A DNA stretch of 64,000 nucleotides from Rhizophagus clarus (taxonomy: Eukaryota; Glomeromycota; Glomeromycetes; Glomerales; Glomeraceae), in the NCBI GenBank assembly GCA_015698045.1, contig BLAL01000266.1, positions 248,001 through 312,000 of the forward strand, written 5' to 3'. A program made the position numbers and the translations under genes. Positions 1 to 12,408 of this stretch are shown here, in pieces. The notes beneath the pieces are model-generated. The model was not told the DNA's origin and searched no databases. It saw only the letters and a program-made list of their open reading frames with translations. Each line of letters starts with the position of its first letter. Positions within the stretch are counted from its first letter, which is position 1.

Positions 1-3000
1 TGAAGTATATACCTATAATGTAAATTATAATTATTAATTAATGGAATCATTTTAACTAAACTAAAATAATGTAGCATTTTAAAAAAATACATGATACATG
101 AACACTAGTAGTGCGATTTATAATTTTTGTAAATAATTTTATACATAAATTATATAGAAATGACATGTCACCTTTACACCTTATACTGTATGACCTCGAA
201 GTATGTTTAAAATGTAATCAATTTTAGTTAATTAAGTATATGCGCACGGTAAAAATATATATTTTGCGCATATAATGCAGCATAATTACACGGACTCGCA
301 AAAAATACGCATATTCTGCGCACATATAATTATCGTACCGCACTGCACAACACGCGATTTCATTACGATGCCTCTCCTACATTTAATCCGGTTGAATTCA
401 ATAACAAATACTTTCAAAATACGTTCATTTTGATTACAATACTCTTATGTATTACATTTTTAAAAATGGAGATAAATTCGGACTATTTTGTGTTTACTTT
501 GTAACAAATACTAAAATGCATACGTACAACACTCCTTTGTATTTACATTTCCTATTTCACATTACACATATGGCAATAATGACTTTGCCAAATTTTGGGC
601 GTAAAGTTTGACCCTTTTGCAATTTATACTCGTACGGCTTGAACTACGGTATTAATTCGAACTTGTTAAATATAAATTTTCAAAAGAAAAGTAATTTATT
701 CCAATACGTAAAATTCAAGTAATTTTTAACATAATTTTAAAAAATTTGAATTATATATATTTAAACTTAATATAAATATAATAAATTTGATATACCATGA
801 ATTTTTCATTATTTTGATTGATCAACTGTATAAGTCCATTAAAAAACTCGCACGGTGCACATCCTGAAATTTGAAAGATAAAATAAAATGAAATGATTCA
901 GGGGGTAAAAAAGATATTTTGATAATCGAATTTTTCTTTCTCTTTTTTTTTTATTTATTTAGAAAGATTTTCCAACTAAAAACAATCGAGTGAAACGATA
1001 AATAATTCAAAAGCGGGGGGAAAAAGGGGGGATGAAGCAATCATACAATTATAAATAATTTAATATTAACTTAATAATAATTTAATATTAACCTAGAATG
1101 GATTGATTATTGTTTTAATCTTCCTTACGTCTTTGTTGATAATCATACAAAAATTCCTGTTGTTAATCATACAAAAAAAAAAAAAATTCTTACCCCCTTC
1201 TTTTCGGCTTTTTTTTTTAATCTTCGAATCAAGGAGAACAATAAAAGGTACTTCAAAAAGGGAAGATCTTCTCCTACATTGTTTAAATGATCACCCTTTT
1301 ACACCTAGAGTAGAGCACGAAAACGTCATTACGAAGAAAAGAAAAACGTTTTTGATAGTATTGCACTTCCGAAAAGAAAATCATCGGCGTATTTTATCAC
1401 GTGGCATGATTACATATCTTTTCTTGGCAAAAAAAAAGTTTTGCTTGCAGGTTATGAAAAGCAACGTGCGAAAAACTTTCTGTTACACATTTGCCAAGAT
1501 GTTTCAATAACGAAATTTTTTTTAAGGTAAGAAGTTTAATTGGACCAAATTTATCAATAATTATAAAGTTCGGTACGCGGTAAACATTAATTATATTTAA
1601 AAAGTTTTAAAACGATAAAAAAAATGCGAAACGAATTAATACTAAAAAAGTTAGACGATCTTGAGAATAACTTGAACCAGGCGTGGAGGTACTTTTTTAA
1701 CATCACACAAAGATAACAATCATCTCCCATTTAGTGAAAGATACTTTTTAAAAAAAATTTCTTGGCACTTTGGCAGAATCTTTTCCCAAAGTTTAAAAGA
1801 ACTGGAATTATGATTCATGTGATATTCAACAATATTTGATAAGAGAGGATACAAATTTTATAAACACAAGATGGGATCTAACAGCCCTAAATGGAAATCC
1901 ATAATAAAAAATTCTACGATACTGGAAAAACATAAAATTGTTAATAACATTCGGAAAAATTCCGGATGAAAAATTTTAGAGTTTAACCGTCACCTAACCA
2001 ATGACTAATCGCATAGTTGTTAAATCATATTATGCTAAACTATATATTATACAAACATTTAAGTCGCCAATTTTTTTCATCATCATTGAATAATGTCATT
2101 TTTAAGTTGTTATTGCATTAGCATTAGGACCCTTTCGTTCGCCAAGATGATGGAATTTACAATTAGTAATTTTACACTCGGAAAAGTCTTTTTCGAAAAG
2201 ATCTGCGTCAAATTACAACAAAGAAATTATCATGAAACATTTATTTGAAACAGTTTAATTAATAACTATTATTTATCCGCTTTTTGGTAACTAAATGTAA
2301 ATACTGCATATATTCAATTTTTGATAGATTCAAATCTTCATTATATCATGTAAAAGGCATATTTTTTATTGGTCAAATTTGAGTGACATAAAACTATTAC
2401 ATAAATAGAATTATAATAGTGTACATGCCCATCAAAGTCCATTAATGGTACATAAAGCCACTATAAAAGTAAAATTGGATATCCAATTTTCAATGGATAT
2501 TGTTTAAAAGAATTCAACTTTAAATGCTAGCTAAATCAATTTATTTGATCCTGGCTGTTGATAAAATATCCGGGTAAATAACGGCAAAATGCGAGATAAT
2601 AATGTGAAATTGACGAATCATGTCCATTATTATATTAGAATAATATTATTACAGGTTTATGAGGTTTTATGATAATGAATTTATTATGTTTTAGAATAGA
2701 AATTTCGTCAAAAGTTAGATTAAGTCAGATGATAATTGTATTGAATATATTCAATTGTATTAAAATTCAATTAATGCTTTACATGACTAGTTTCACAATA
2801 TATGAATCACCTGTCACCGGACTTTTGAGTGCCAACTTTGTTAATATTGTTTTATAATATATTCAAGATCATTTATCCGCCCATTAAGTATGGCTATTTG
2901 ATCCACCAATTATAAATTGGATAACATTTTTACAAATATTTTTTTGTAACCACCCCAACTGTTTGGTTTCAATATAAATATCAAACAAGCTTATAGTACA

Positions 3001-3719
3001 AATATTTATACATAAAATCTTATTTAGTATAATAAAATTATAATCTAATAATGCCACATAAAAAAAAAACTTAAAAAGTACACAATTTCCGAAGATTCTC
3101 AAAAGGGTCAGGTCCTCCACCTTTTCTTGTTCCTTGAAAAAAAAAAAAAAAAAAATTTTTTATAATTTTTTTTTTTTTTCGAATATATTTTAAAAAATAT
3201 AAATGATTGATGAAATTTTAAAATAAAGTTCACATTATCATTTTTAAATGAAAAGTGTAAGACGACCAACCTTTTATAAAATATCATATTAAAATTATAT
3301 TGTAAATTATTTTATATTTTATTTCATTTTTTTTTTTATTGTAAATTTATTTTTTTTTTCTTTTTCTTTGTTTTATTTGAAACGATTTATCATTTATCTC
3401 TACCATTAGCAATTACAGATACAGGTTATTTTATTTTTTATTATAAATTGTTCATTTATTCTATTCAATTTATTCACTATTCTTTAAAACTTTAAAACTA
3501 TCCTTTAAAACTATCCTTTTTTTTTTAAAAAAAAAAATACGACCTGCATTCCCTGCAAAAAAAAAAAAAAAAAAAAAAAAACAATTAGTAATCATTCGTT
3601 AAATTCCCGCCAATCACATTGCCGCATAAAAAAGTTATAAATTAACAATTTTTTTTTGGTCGTCCATTTTTTCTTCCATTATTCAATCTTTTTTTTTTTT
3701 TAAAAACATTAAAAAAGAA
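1..3719. other. AT-rich intergenic region, no gene recognised
   Basis: No reading frame here has the codon character, motifs or splice signals of the real genes further on. The one longer frame (1103-1510) is rich in Lys, Phe and Leu from A/T runs and resembles no family I know. A 9-bp perfect inverted repeat, TATATGCGC at 237-245 and GCGCATATA at 266-274, forms a possible stem-loop. At about 1050-1092 a short AT-rich word repeats in tandem. The last 600 bases before the glutaredoxin gene are dominated by homopolymer A and T tracts. Confidence 0.6.
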
Positions 3720-4703
3720 ATGTCTTCTAAAGCGTCGATCTTACCATCGTATCATCCAATATCTTTCGATATACATAATCATAATTCGTTCTCGGATTTT
3801 GTGGATCATTATTTTCATACGAATAAATTGAGAATATTGGCTTTTACATTTTTAGCATTTTTAGTCTCATTATGGATAGTAGCAGAATTTAGTGGTACTG
3901 GATTTAATATTCATACTTTACGATATTATAATAAGAATAATGAAGCCGCCTTGGCAGCTGCTTCAGTTTTAGGAGAAGGAGGTGAAGAAGGTCTTCATGG
4001 ATTAGAGGTAGAAAATCATGGTCGTATTGGTCCAACTGGTCATAATCATGGTATTCATGAACCATTAAGTTATTATGATTCATCAGATGATCAACAATCT
4101 CATTTTGCTTTTAATCGTCAACCAAATATCGCCAAACAACGATTTGAAGAAGCATTGGATTATTATTATGATTCTGAACCACAAACAAAAGTTGAATTGG
4201 AAATTGATGATTTGGTACATGATAATCCTGTTGTCATTTTCAGTAAATCTTATTGTCCGTAAGTAAAAGGTTTTAAAATTAGTTTTCGATCTTTTTATTT
4301 TGGATCGATATCAATCTTTTATCATTATTTTTAGATATTCACGAAGGGTAAAACATATCCTTTCAATGTATCGTATTTCACCAAGTGTTTTGATAATCGA
4401 AGTTGACAAGAGAGGTATATTAATATTAATATCAAGATATGATATTTATAAGATATTCATTATAGAACTTACACATTCTTTCATTTTTTTATAGATGATG
4501 CGGATGAATTTAAACAAGCATTGATAAAGACAACATATCGAAGTACATTTCCAAATGTATTTATTGATGGTAAATCAATCGGGGGTAGCGATGAACTTGC
4601 TATTATGCATTCAAATGGTCGATTAAGTGAAATACTCGTTGATGCTGGTGTTCTTGATAGTTCGGAAACTCAAAATCACGAAATTTTCCGACCATCCTTA
4701 TAA
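3720..4703 (+). CDS. membrane-anchored dithiol glutaredoxin (Grx6/Grx7-like)
   Basis: Three exons, 3720-4258, 4335-4414 and 4495-4703, give 275 residues; both introns are GT-AG and keep the frame. Residues about 39-57 are one hydrophobic segment, so the protein is probably a signal-anchored type II membrane protein. A low-complexity acidic and His-rich linker (about 60-165) follows. The C-terminal 110 residues form the glutaredoxin fold: active site CPYS at 179-182, split by the first intron, then TFPNVFIDG with the cis-Pro that binds glutathione, and IGGSDE. This is the layout of the yeast early-secretory glutaredoxins Grx6 and Grx7, which reduce protein-glutathione mixed disulfides; a Golgi or ER location is inferred from that. 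The start is the first ATG of a long open frame after an AT-rich leader. The family call is firm; the compartment is not. Confidence 0.93.
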
Positions 4704-4904
4704 TATTCACTTTTTATTACGATCACGTCATCGTGACATCGTTAATCGCATTACCCAACAATCATATCATCGTGATTGCACTTTTTTGTAAATTTGTTTA
4801 AAATCATAAGAAAAAAAAAAAAATAGATATATATATATATATATTTTATATTACTAAATCATGTAATTATTTTCTTCAATTTTATCAATTTTATCAATTC
4901 TATA

Positions 4905-4935
<31 letters not shown>

Positions 4936-6219
4936 GCCTAACAGATTAGTAATGTCTAACAGGCTAGTTAATGTAAAGATAATTTTTAAGATTAATTCAT
5001 TCAATGGCAAAAAAGCGTTATTATGTAAAATATATACAAAAAATATATGTATATAATATACAGTAAATAAATAGTACTTCACTTTTTACATTTAACGTGG
5101 GAAAAAGAATACGCAGTAAAAGTTGATCTCGATTTTTTAAAAATTAAAAACGCGGAATAAACTTATCTCCCAGATGATTAGCATTACCAATACTACTAAT
5201 GACTAGTATTATTGGTTCTCACAATTTCTTTATATAAACTGCCAAATTAATAGGATTTACTTTTTATTTTACTTTCAAAATATTTATTAAATAATAATAG
5301 TTACGCCAGTTTATACGAAACAACCGTCATTTTTTTGATGGGCTTATTTTATTATACCCCACATTATTACTATATTACTTGATGACCGAAAGTGTTAGAT
5401 ACAGTTTTTGATTGGAAAAAGGCGATTTATTTGTTTGTATTTATTCTTTCTATTACTAATTTTTATTTAGTTTAAAAAAGTGTACAAATGACAAATAGTT
5501 TCAGATAATACAAGATTTTTTTCTTGTTTGATAAAAAGTAAAAGTTAGAAAAAGTAAATAATCTAGAAAAATTTCATTAACACTTATTTGGTAACATTTG
5601 TAAAAAAAAAAAGATCAAAGGTGTGTAAGTATGTAAGAATTAAGTTTATTTGTTTTGATCCAATCAAAATTAAACCGCCAATCTGCTTTTAAGTGTAAAA
5701 TTCGCGGTTTTTCGCATCTTTCCATTTTGTCATGGACGAATCCCGAATCTGATCAACCGATAATAATCTTTGTTTATTTTTATTATTATTATTTGTTTAA
5801 TTTGTTTACATTCATCAAAAATTTCTTTCTCTTTCACGTTGTTGTCATACAATAAAGAAGAAAGAATCATGTACACGAGGAAAAAAAAAACCTTCTTAGA
5901 ATTTAGAAATTCAGCCTATTTTCCCATTTAAAAGATAACAGATTTACTCATAGTTTATGCATTATCATTAAATATCAATTCTATTTTGATTTTAATGACT
6001 TATACGATTTTATATATTTCTAGGTAAAATTCATTATATTTATTGTTATTGTAGAATTTTAAATTATACAAATTTGACGAAACAATAAAACCTAAAAAAA
6101 GCAAATCCCTTCTTTATCTTAATCGAGAAGATCCTTATTTATTAGACGCCAAGAGTTTAAATTCCTTTATTTGAATAATTGATTGATTTATTTAACTTAC
6201 ATTATTATTTCTTGACTGC

Positions 6220-6295
6220 TTTTAATTGCTTTTGATTGATTTTGATTGCCTTAAATTGCTTTTGATTGCCTTAAATTGCTTTTGATTGCTTTTTT
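6220..6295. repeat. short tandem repeat, about 20-bp unit
   Basis: The words TTGATTGCC and TTAAATTGCT alternate three to four times with small changes, giving an imperfect tandem array of roughly 20 bp per unit in T-rich DNA. No coding or regulatory meaning is evident. Confidence 0.6.
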
Positions 6296-8896
6296 GATTT
6301 TTACCATTTTTTTTTTTTTTTTTACAATGAAACGAAGTCAAGAGTTACATGGTATTTATTTGTTTAGATATTGAAAAAATTATACTTATATGTATAATTT
6401 TTTTATTTATTTATTTATTTATTTATTTTTTTTTTTTATTCGTTAATCAGATAGGAAATCAGGTTTCTTATCAATTCTTTTTAAAAAGTCAACTTGGCTG
6501 TTTAAAAAATAATTTTTAAGGTTAAACTTAACTTACAATCAATTAAAAAGATATAAAGATTAACATTTTAGCCTATCAATTTAAAATATTTTTTAGTTAA
6601 AGTAAAACCCGCGTATAATTAATAATAATAATCATAGATATTAATACGGATAAAGCAATCTTTACTACTATAAACATAAACCTTCTTTTTGTTACTGCGT
6701 CGCATAATTCATTGTAAAATCATCAAACCGATATGTTGTGTCTTGGACCCGCTCACCTGGGTGCCGATTGTGACGTACCATCTAGATTGTTCTAGTGTCA
6801 TTTCAGATTGTTCTAAATGTTAACTTTAAAGTTACGGTATACAATACGTAAATCTGATACCAATATTGAAAGTTTTTATGTAATATAATCGTAGATGATA
6901 ATTTTTTTTTTTACAAACCATATTTTTTTTTTCATGTGCTTGATTAAATCTTACATTCCGTCATATCAGTTTACGAATTATGATGAACTTTGGTGACGTA
7001 ACTCGTCGTATATACTTTGTACCACTAAGTTTATAAATGATTGTGTTAATGAGAAATTAACTATGATTTTACGGTAAAACAAATGTGAAACGTATCCTTT
7101 TTTTTTTACTTTATCCGAAAAAAAAATAATTTTTTTTTTTTTTTTTACAAGAATGTCTTCATTCAAAAAGGATTGTTTTTTTTTTAGAAAAAAAGGTTTA
7201 AAAAAGGAAGGGAATATTCTTTTCATTATGTACTGTGCAATGGGATCAGAATCATTGCATAAATTAAAAAAAATATTACGATATTTTTTTTTGCGAATTT
7301 TCTTTTTTCTTTTTTTTTTTTTAATAAGTAAACACATGAATATTACATTATCTGTTTATTATTTGTTTGTTTTAAAAAACGATTTTATTTTTTTTTTTTC
7401 TTCATAAGAAGGGGTCACAACATTGAGTTAATCTTTGTATGCTGAGAAAAATGTCCCATGATTTCTTCCCAAGATTAAATTCATTTGGAATGAACAAAAA
7501 AAAAAATTTCTTCTTTTATATAATCAAAAAAGGAAATTCCAACAAAGGGAAAGGGAGGATTGACATACATGGTCAAGCTAGTATGCAGGTCACGAGTTGC
7601 AAAAATGAAAGTACCTATTGTTTATTATTCCATTTAAAAATTTGAATTTGTTGTCCATTGAATACAAAAATACATTAAATAGACATTTATTGTATATGAC
7701 TTGCCTATTTAGAGCTAGGCAAGTAGGCATTACCCGTAATCGATTGCGATATCACAAAATAATTTCGTGAGAAGTAATCATAAATATAATTTTATAAAAT
7801 ATGTATTCCAAGTTTATCAATATATTTAATTTGACATTTTCGGTAACCCTTATTGCTTAAATTTGTCTGGAAATATATTTCATAAACAAAAAAAAAACTT
7901 GTGAGACGACGACGATGTTGTTACTTCGAATCATTCAATCATTGAACGCTTTGTTGAGAGTCATTGTTAAATGGTTTTGAAAATAAGTTCACGATATTTT
8001 TGCCTTTTAAATTTTTCGGAGAACTGAATTTGTTTATTTTATTATTTTTATTTTCAATTAAATTACAAACTATATAAATTACCAAATCTTTTTATTTAAA
8101 TCGTTGTTTGAATGCAAATAATTAATACATGATTATAAATATTTTCTAGCTGCGACTATCATTTGTAAACACGAGTACTATGGAAGAAAATGTTTATCTT
8201 TGTTCCCTAAATTCCTCTAACACCACGGACGGGAATGTTCCTTTATTTCTATTTTAATCCCGCGGGCCAACATTTCAATTGGCTCCCATTTGATCGATTC
8301 AGATATTGTCAGATGAATCCTCCATCTGGCCTATAATGTCCTCAATATTATACAGTTTATTGTACTCTGTACATGTGGCGAAAGTTTTCTTCTTGATCTC
8401 CAATAATTTCCTAGCTAAATAGGCAGTCGAAGGATTATTGTAAATCAGAAATATGGAAATGTATAAATTGTAGTAGTTTTATGAAGTAATTCAAAAGCAT
8501 TATTATGTGTTCTTTTGAATATCCATCTATTAATCTAAATCCTCTATTTATAGACTATTAGCCAACGCACATTTTGCAAATGATTCAAACAACCGAGCAT
8601 GTCAGTTAAAGTGCTCTGCTGTAACATTCCGTAAGCGATTTTAATAATATCTTGGTACTTTTTTTTTTAATAAAATTGTTTCATTGAAACTGTTCTCATA
8701 TCATAGTAAGTGTTACGATGCATTTTATATCTGCAATGAGAAAATTTCCTTGGAAAAGTATTTTAAAATTATTTGATAATGCGGGTTGATCTTTTTTTTA
8801 CATTAATAAAAAATTGTTTGTATTAATAATTAATTAAATTGAGAATCAGTATAGATTATAAAAGTTCATGAAATCTGCAAGCATTTAACTAAGTAT

Positions 8897-9040
8897 TCAG
8901 TCATGTTTTGGTGTGTTTAATTGATTCTTGTCTGCCAGGAAATTAATCATGTTCACGTAAGCCATCTCAAAATGAATACACAAACCAGGATGTTCATTGG
9001 GGTTATCTTTAAGCATGTTGGAGTACCTATCCAAGTATCC
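8897..9040 (-). pseudogene. decayed coding scrap of unknown family
   Basis: On the minus strand a 47-codon open stretch reads like real protein, including YSNMLKDNPNEHPG and HFEMAYVNMINFLADK, and ends at a stop. The same frame upstream (9041-9100) is broken by two stops. Further minus-strand scraps with coding character lie at about 9480-9740. I read this as the remains of a host or repeat gene; the family is not recognised. There is no clean start or splice structure. Confidence 0.35.
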
Positions 9041-10074
9041 TCTACCGAATCAAAGGCCTCGATTCGAAGACAGATTCTAACTCTGATTATTATGTCTCAA
9101 AATTCTTTATCGAGCGACTTCTTTTTTCAACTATCATTTCCTTGGCCAAATTTTTCGTTAATTTCCATTAGATATTGTAATCGCTGAAGTTTTACGAAGA
9201 TTCGTATATTTGACAGGAGATACTTCACATTTGATTATAATGGGCAAGAATCGCATTATATTCGGATGCGTTCTTTCGCATTTGTAGCTCTAACACTATT
9301 TGCTTAATTATTGCAGTATAGTAAGTCACATATACTATATTTAAACTATTCTATAGTTATCTACCTCGCATTAGCAAAGAATCCAAAAATTATAAAAGGA
9401 CCTCATCGTGTAAAGATCGTATTGTTTGACATATGTTACAACGGTAAAGATCTTTTAAATGAGATATATTTTACTGAATGCTCAACTTCATATTTGTGAT
9501 CTTTTCCACTTCTCTTAGAAGTTGAAGTGGCATCAGATAAGCTTGGTTATTGTATTGTTTAGAAATTTGGCCAAAGTGTGTTCTCTCTCTTTGTAAGCCG
9601 AAATTAAACTAAAACCAAGTTGAAATTAAGCCGGAATATCTGAATTCCGAAATGCTGAAAAGTTATTTGAAAATTCAGCTTCTTTTAATAAAGCAAGAGC
9701 CGTTTTGTGCTATAATATTATGTTCATATCTAATAATTCTGTGCAAAGTTCGTTATACTGAACCGATTCATCTATATCTTTTCAAGCTCTTGACACACGT
9801 TTATTTTACGTGTCTGGCGCACCTGTATTAAGAACATCTGAGATTGTAAATTTATCATTATCATGTTTCCACAAATTCGAAGTTGCTTGCCAAAATTATT
9901 TTTTTCAAAAAATTAATTTAGATAATTGATCAAATATTCGCCATTAGATAGATATATATTTATTATTTTTTGACGTATCATTAATTTGAACAAAGTAACA
10001 AAGAACAAAGAGTATTTATATTTTAAATGTTCTTTATTTTATTTTATTTTTTTTTTATTTTTATTTATTTTATT

Positions 10075-12408
10075 TTATTCACAACAATAACGAACGCAAT
10101 ATTGAAGTACAAAAACAATCAATAATAAAACAAATACACCGTATTTAATTACAAATTCACTTAACGCTGCATCATTATATTGATCTATAAATTCGGCAAA
10201 TTCTTCAATCTTTGTTCCACCAGTAAGTTTTAATACAACTATACCATGTGTAGGTACATCACGTGAATAGCTATTAAACATAGACAATAATGAGTAAATG
10301 AATAAATTTAAGATAATAATAAGATAAAAAGATCATAATATTACCTGTCATTGTAAACTCCTTTATCTTCATGTTCCCATAAATCTCTAATTGAAAGTTC
10401 ACCTAGCACGTTTAGATGTGCGGTAAAATTTAAATCAATGGTAATGGATGATCCAGCCTTATTAAGTAATACTAAATAAATGAAATGAATATTTTCATTA
10501 ATAACAATTTATATGTTTATCCTTTTTTTTTTATGAACCGATGAAACTTACGAGCTACATAACCGTCAGACAATTCACCAGTCCAAATATCCATAGTTTT
10601 TGTACTTTGAGCAAGATTTACAGATTTTCCTAACGGATCTTGCTAAAAGAATTCATATCAATTTTTTAATTAATTCATCTTTCACTTCTCTAATGTTGCG
10701 ATTATTTTCCCTAAAGCAAAAACAAAAATCTGAAAATTCATAATCTAACATTTCTTACATTAATAGCAATAATTTCAGTATTATTCACAATTTCCAAAGT
10801 ATCATTAGATGGATATCTAATCTACAAACAAGCAAAAGAAAGCCTTGTTAATACTAATTTCATCTTTCAAATAATCAATTTAATCTATCTTCATCATGTA
10901 ATAAAATCATAACTTACATCAAAACCAAGTAATAGAGGAGCTTTGAGAGCAGCCCATAAAGAGAAATGACTTTTTTGTTCATCTAAAGTTAAATTACCAT
11001 TACCAACTTGTAACATATCAGGATCATTCCAACCACCTGGGCCTGCATAATGTGTAATTTTACGTTGTTGATGTAATATATCCATAACTGAGTCCCATCC
11101 TAATTTAATGTCATCTGTTGTTCTCCAACTTACATAATTACATAAAATTTAGATACGTAAAAAAATCAATGAAAAAGAAAAATTTGATAAGATACCTGTT
11201 TCCAACCTCATTCGCCCAAAGGTACGGCTGGCTTGCCCTAATCATATAATATTGTGTTAATTAAAAAGGTAGGTTTAAATATAAATCGTATTTACTATAA
11301 TAAATTTCATACCCCCATTCACAAATACTAAAAAATATAGGTCTTCCAGTAGCTGATTAAGAAAAAAAAAAAATCCGTTAAGTACAAATGTTAATTACGA
11401 CGAACTAACAAATACAATTTATACCATTGAGCATATCACGCATAATCTAAAATATTTAAAAAAGAGATTATATACAAATTAATACTTAATTATTTATTGT
11501 GAATAAAAATAAAATTTATATTTCACTCACCTCATAACGTCCTTGTTCAGGTATACTGGCATTATAACAATTATCATATTTTAAATAATCAATTTCCCAT
11601 GATGCGTATGTTATTGCATCTACATCTTCAAATCCTACAAAAAAAAAAAAAAAAAAAAAATTAAATATTAAGACAAAATAAAAGTTGAAACATTCAAAAC
11701 AATTTGTATCTAGAATATGAAATTACCAAGGCTTCCGATTCGTCCAGCGCATGTACGATATCCTGCATCACTATAAAGTCCAAATAAAAGTCCTTTTGAA
11801 TGCGCATAATCTGCCAATGCTATAAAATCAAATATAACGTTAGATTAAAATTAAAATAATGAGAAGAAAATAAATTGGTTTTACCTTTAATTCCGCCCGG
11901 AAATCTTATAAATAATTAAAGTCGTGAGCATTGGATTATTTGGATAATTAATTTTACAAATCATCACTTATTAAACCTACGTGATGTTGCTAGCGTGAAT
12001 GTATCCTTGTTCATCTCTTTCACCCGCCCAACAATCATCTAAAAAAGAGTTTTAATTATAATAAATATAATAATTTTAAATAAATTAAAAGTAAAGTTTT
12101 ATTCTTTTTTTACCAATATTCAAATATTTGTAACCAACATCACGCAATCCATAATCAACAAGAGCATCGGCCGTTTGTTTTATTAAATTTTCATCAATAG
12201 TACAATTAAACTGAAAAATGATTAAAAATTATTTTATTTCAACATTTATTCCGCAGTAAACATAGTGAATATTTACCCTATTCCAACTATTCCAACCCAT
12301 TGGAGGAGTTCTACCAAGTCCATTATCTAAACCATTTATTCCAAAAATATTATAAATTAAGAAATGTATTGTTATAAGTAATGGGAGAGAAACTTTTATA
12401 TTCATCAT
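10075..12408 (-). CDS. GH27 alpha-galactosidase with C-terminal transmembrane tail
   Basis: Fourteen exons on the minus strand: 12408-12277, 12210-12114, 12038-11981, 11904-11885, 11819-11727, 11634-11531, 11446-11425, 11352-11313, 11237-11196, 11128-10918, 10821-10759, 10642-10552, 10471-10345 and 10270-10075. Together they give 1296 nt, 431 residues, all GT-AG and in frame. A hydrophobic N-terminus (about 5-25) acts as a signal peptide, then [10 protein letters not shown] opens the GH27 barrel. YLKYDNC carries the nucleophile Asp154 and GGWNDPDML the acid/base Asp240. The family removes terminal alpha-1,6-galactose from melibiose-type sugars, galactomannan or glycolipids. Unusual: residues about 408-427 are strongly hydrophobic and end in a short Cys-rich tail, suggesting membrane anchoring rather than free secretion. 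Exons 4 and 7 are only 20 and 22 nt. The enzyme family is near certain; the anchoring is inferred. Confidence 0.95.

Larger units (their letters stand above)
4704..10074. other. long intergenic region, mostly AT-rich
   Basis: No intact gene seen in about 5.4 kb. Contents: homopolymer A and T runs (4812-4825, 4905-4930, 7130-7146), a short tandem repeat at 6220-6295, an ATTT microsatellite at about 6400-6425, and a decayed coding scrap on the minus strand at 8897-9040. Open frames at 6978-7407 on both strands are products of long T and A runs. Confidence 0.55.

Noticed and set aside
237-274. Stem-loop as a terminator or replication origin
   Set aside because: A single 9-bp stem in AT-rich eukaryotic DNA is expected by chance; no further support.
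1103-1510. 135-codon open frame in the first 1.5 kb
   Set aside because: Composition follows A/T runs (Lys, Phe, Leu, Ile), no motif, no splice context.
6978-7407. Overlapping Lys/Phe-rich frames on both strands
   Set aside because: Both come from long A and T tracts and mirror one another; not coding.
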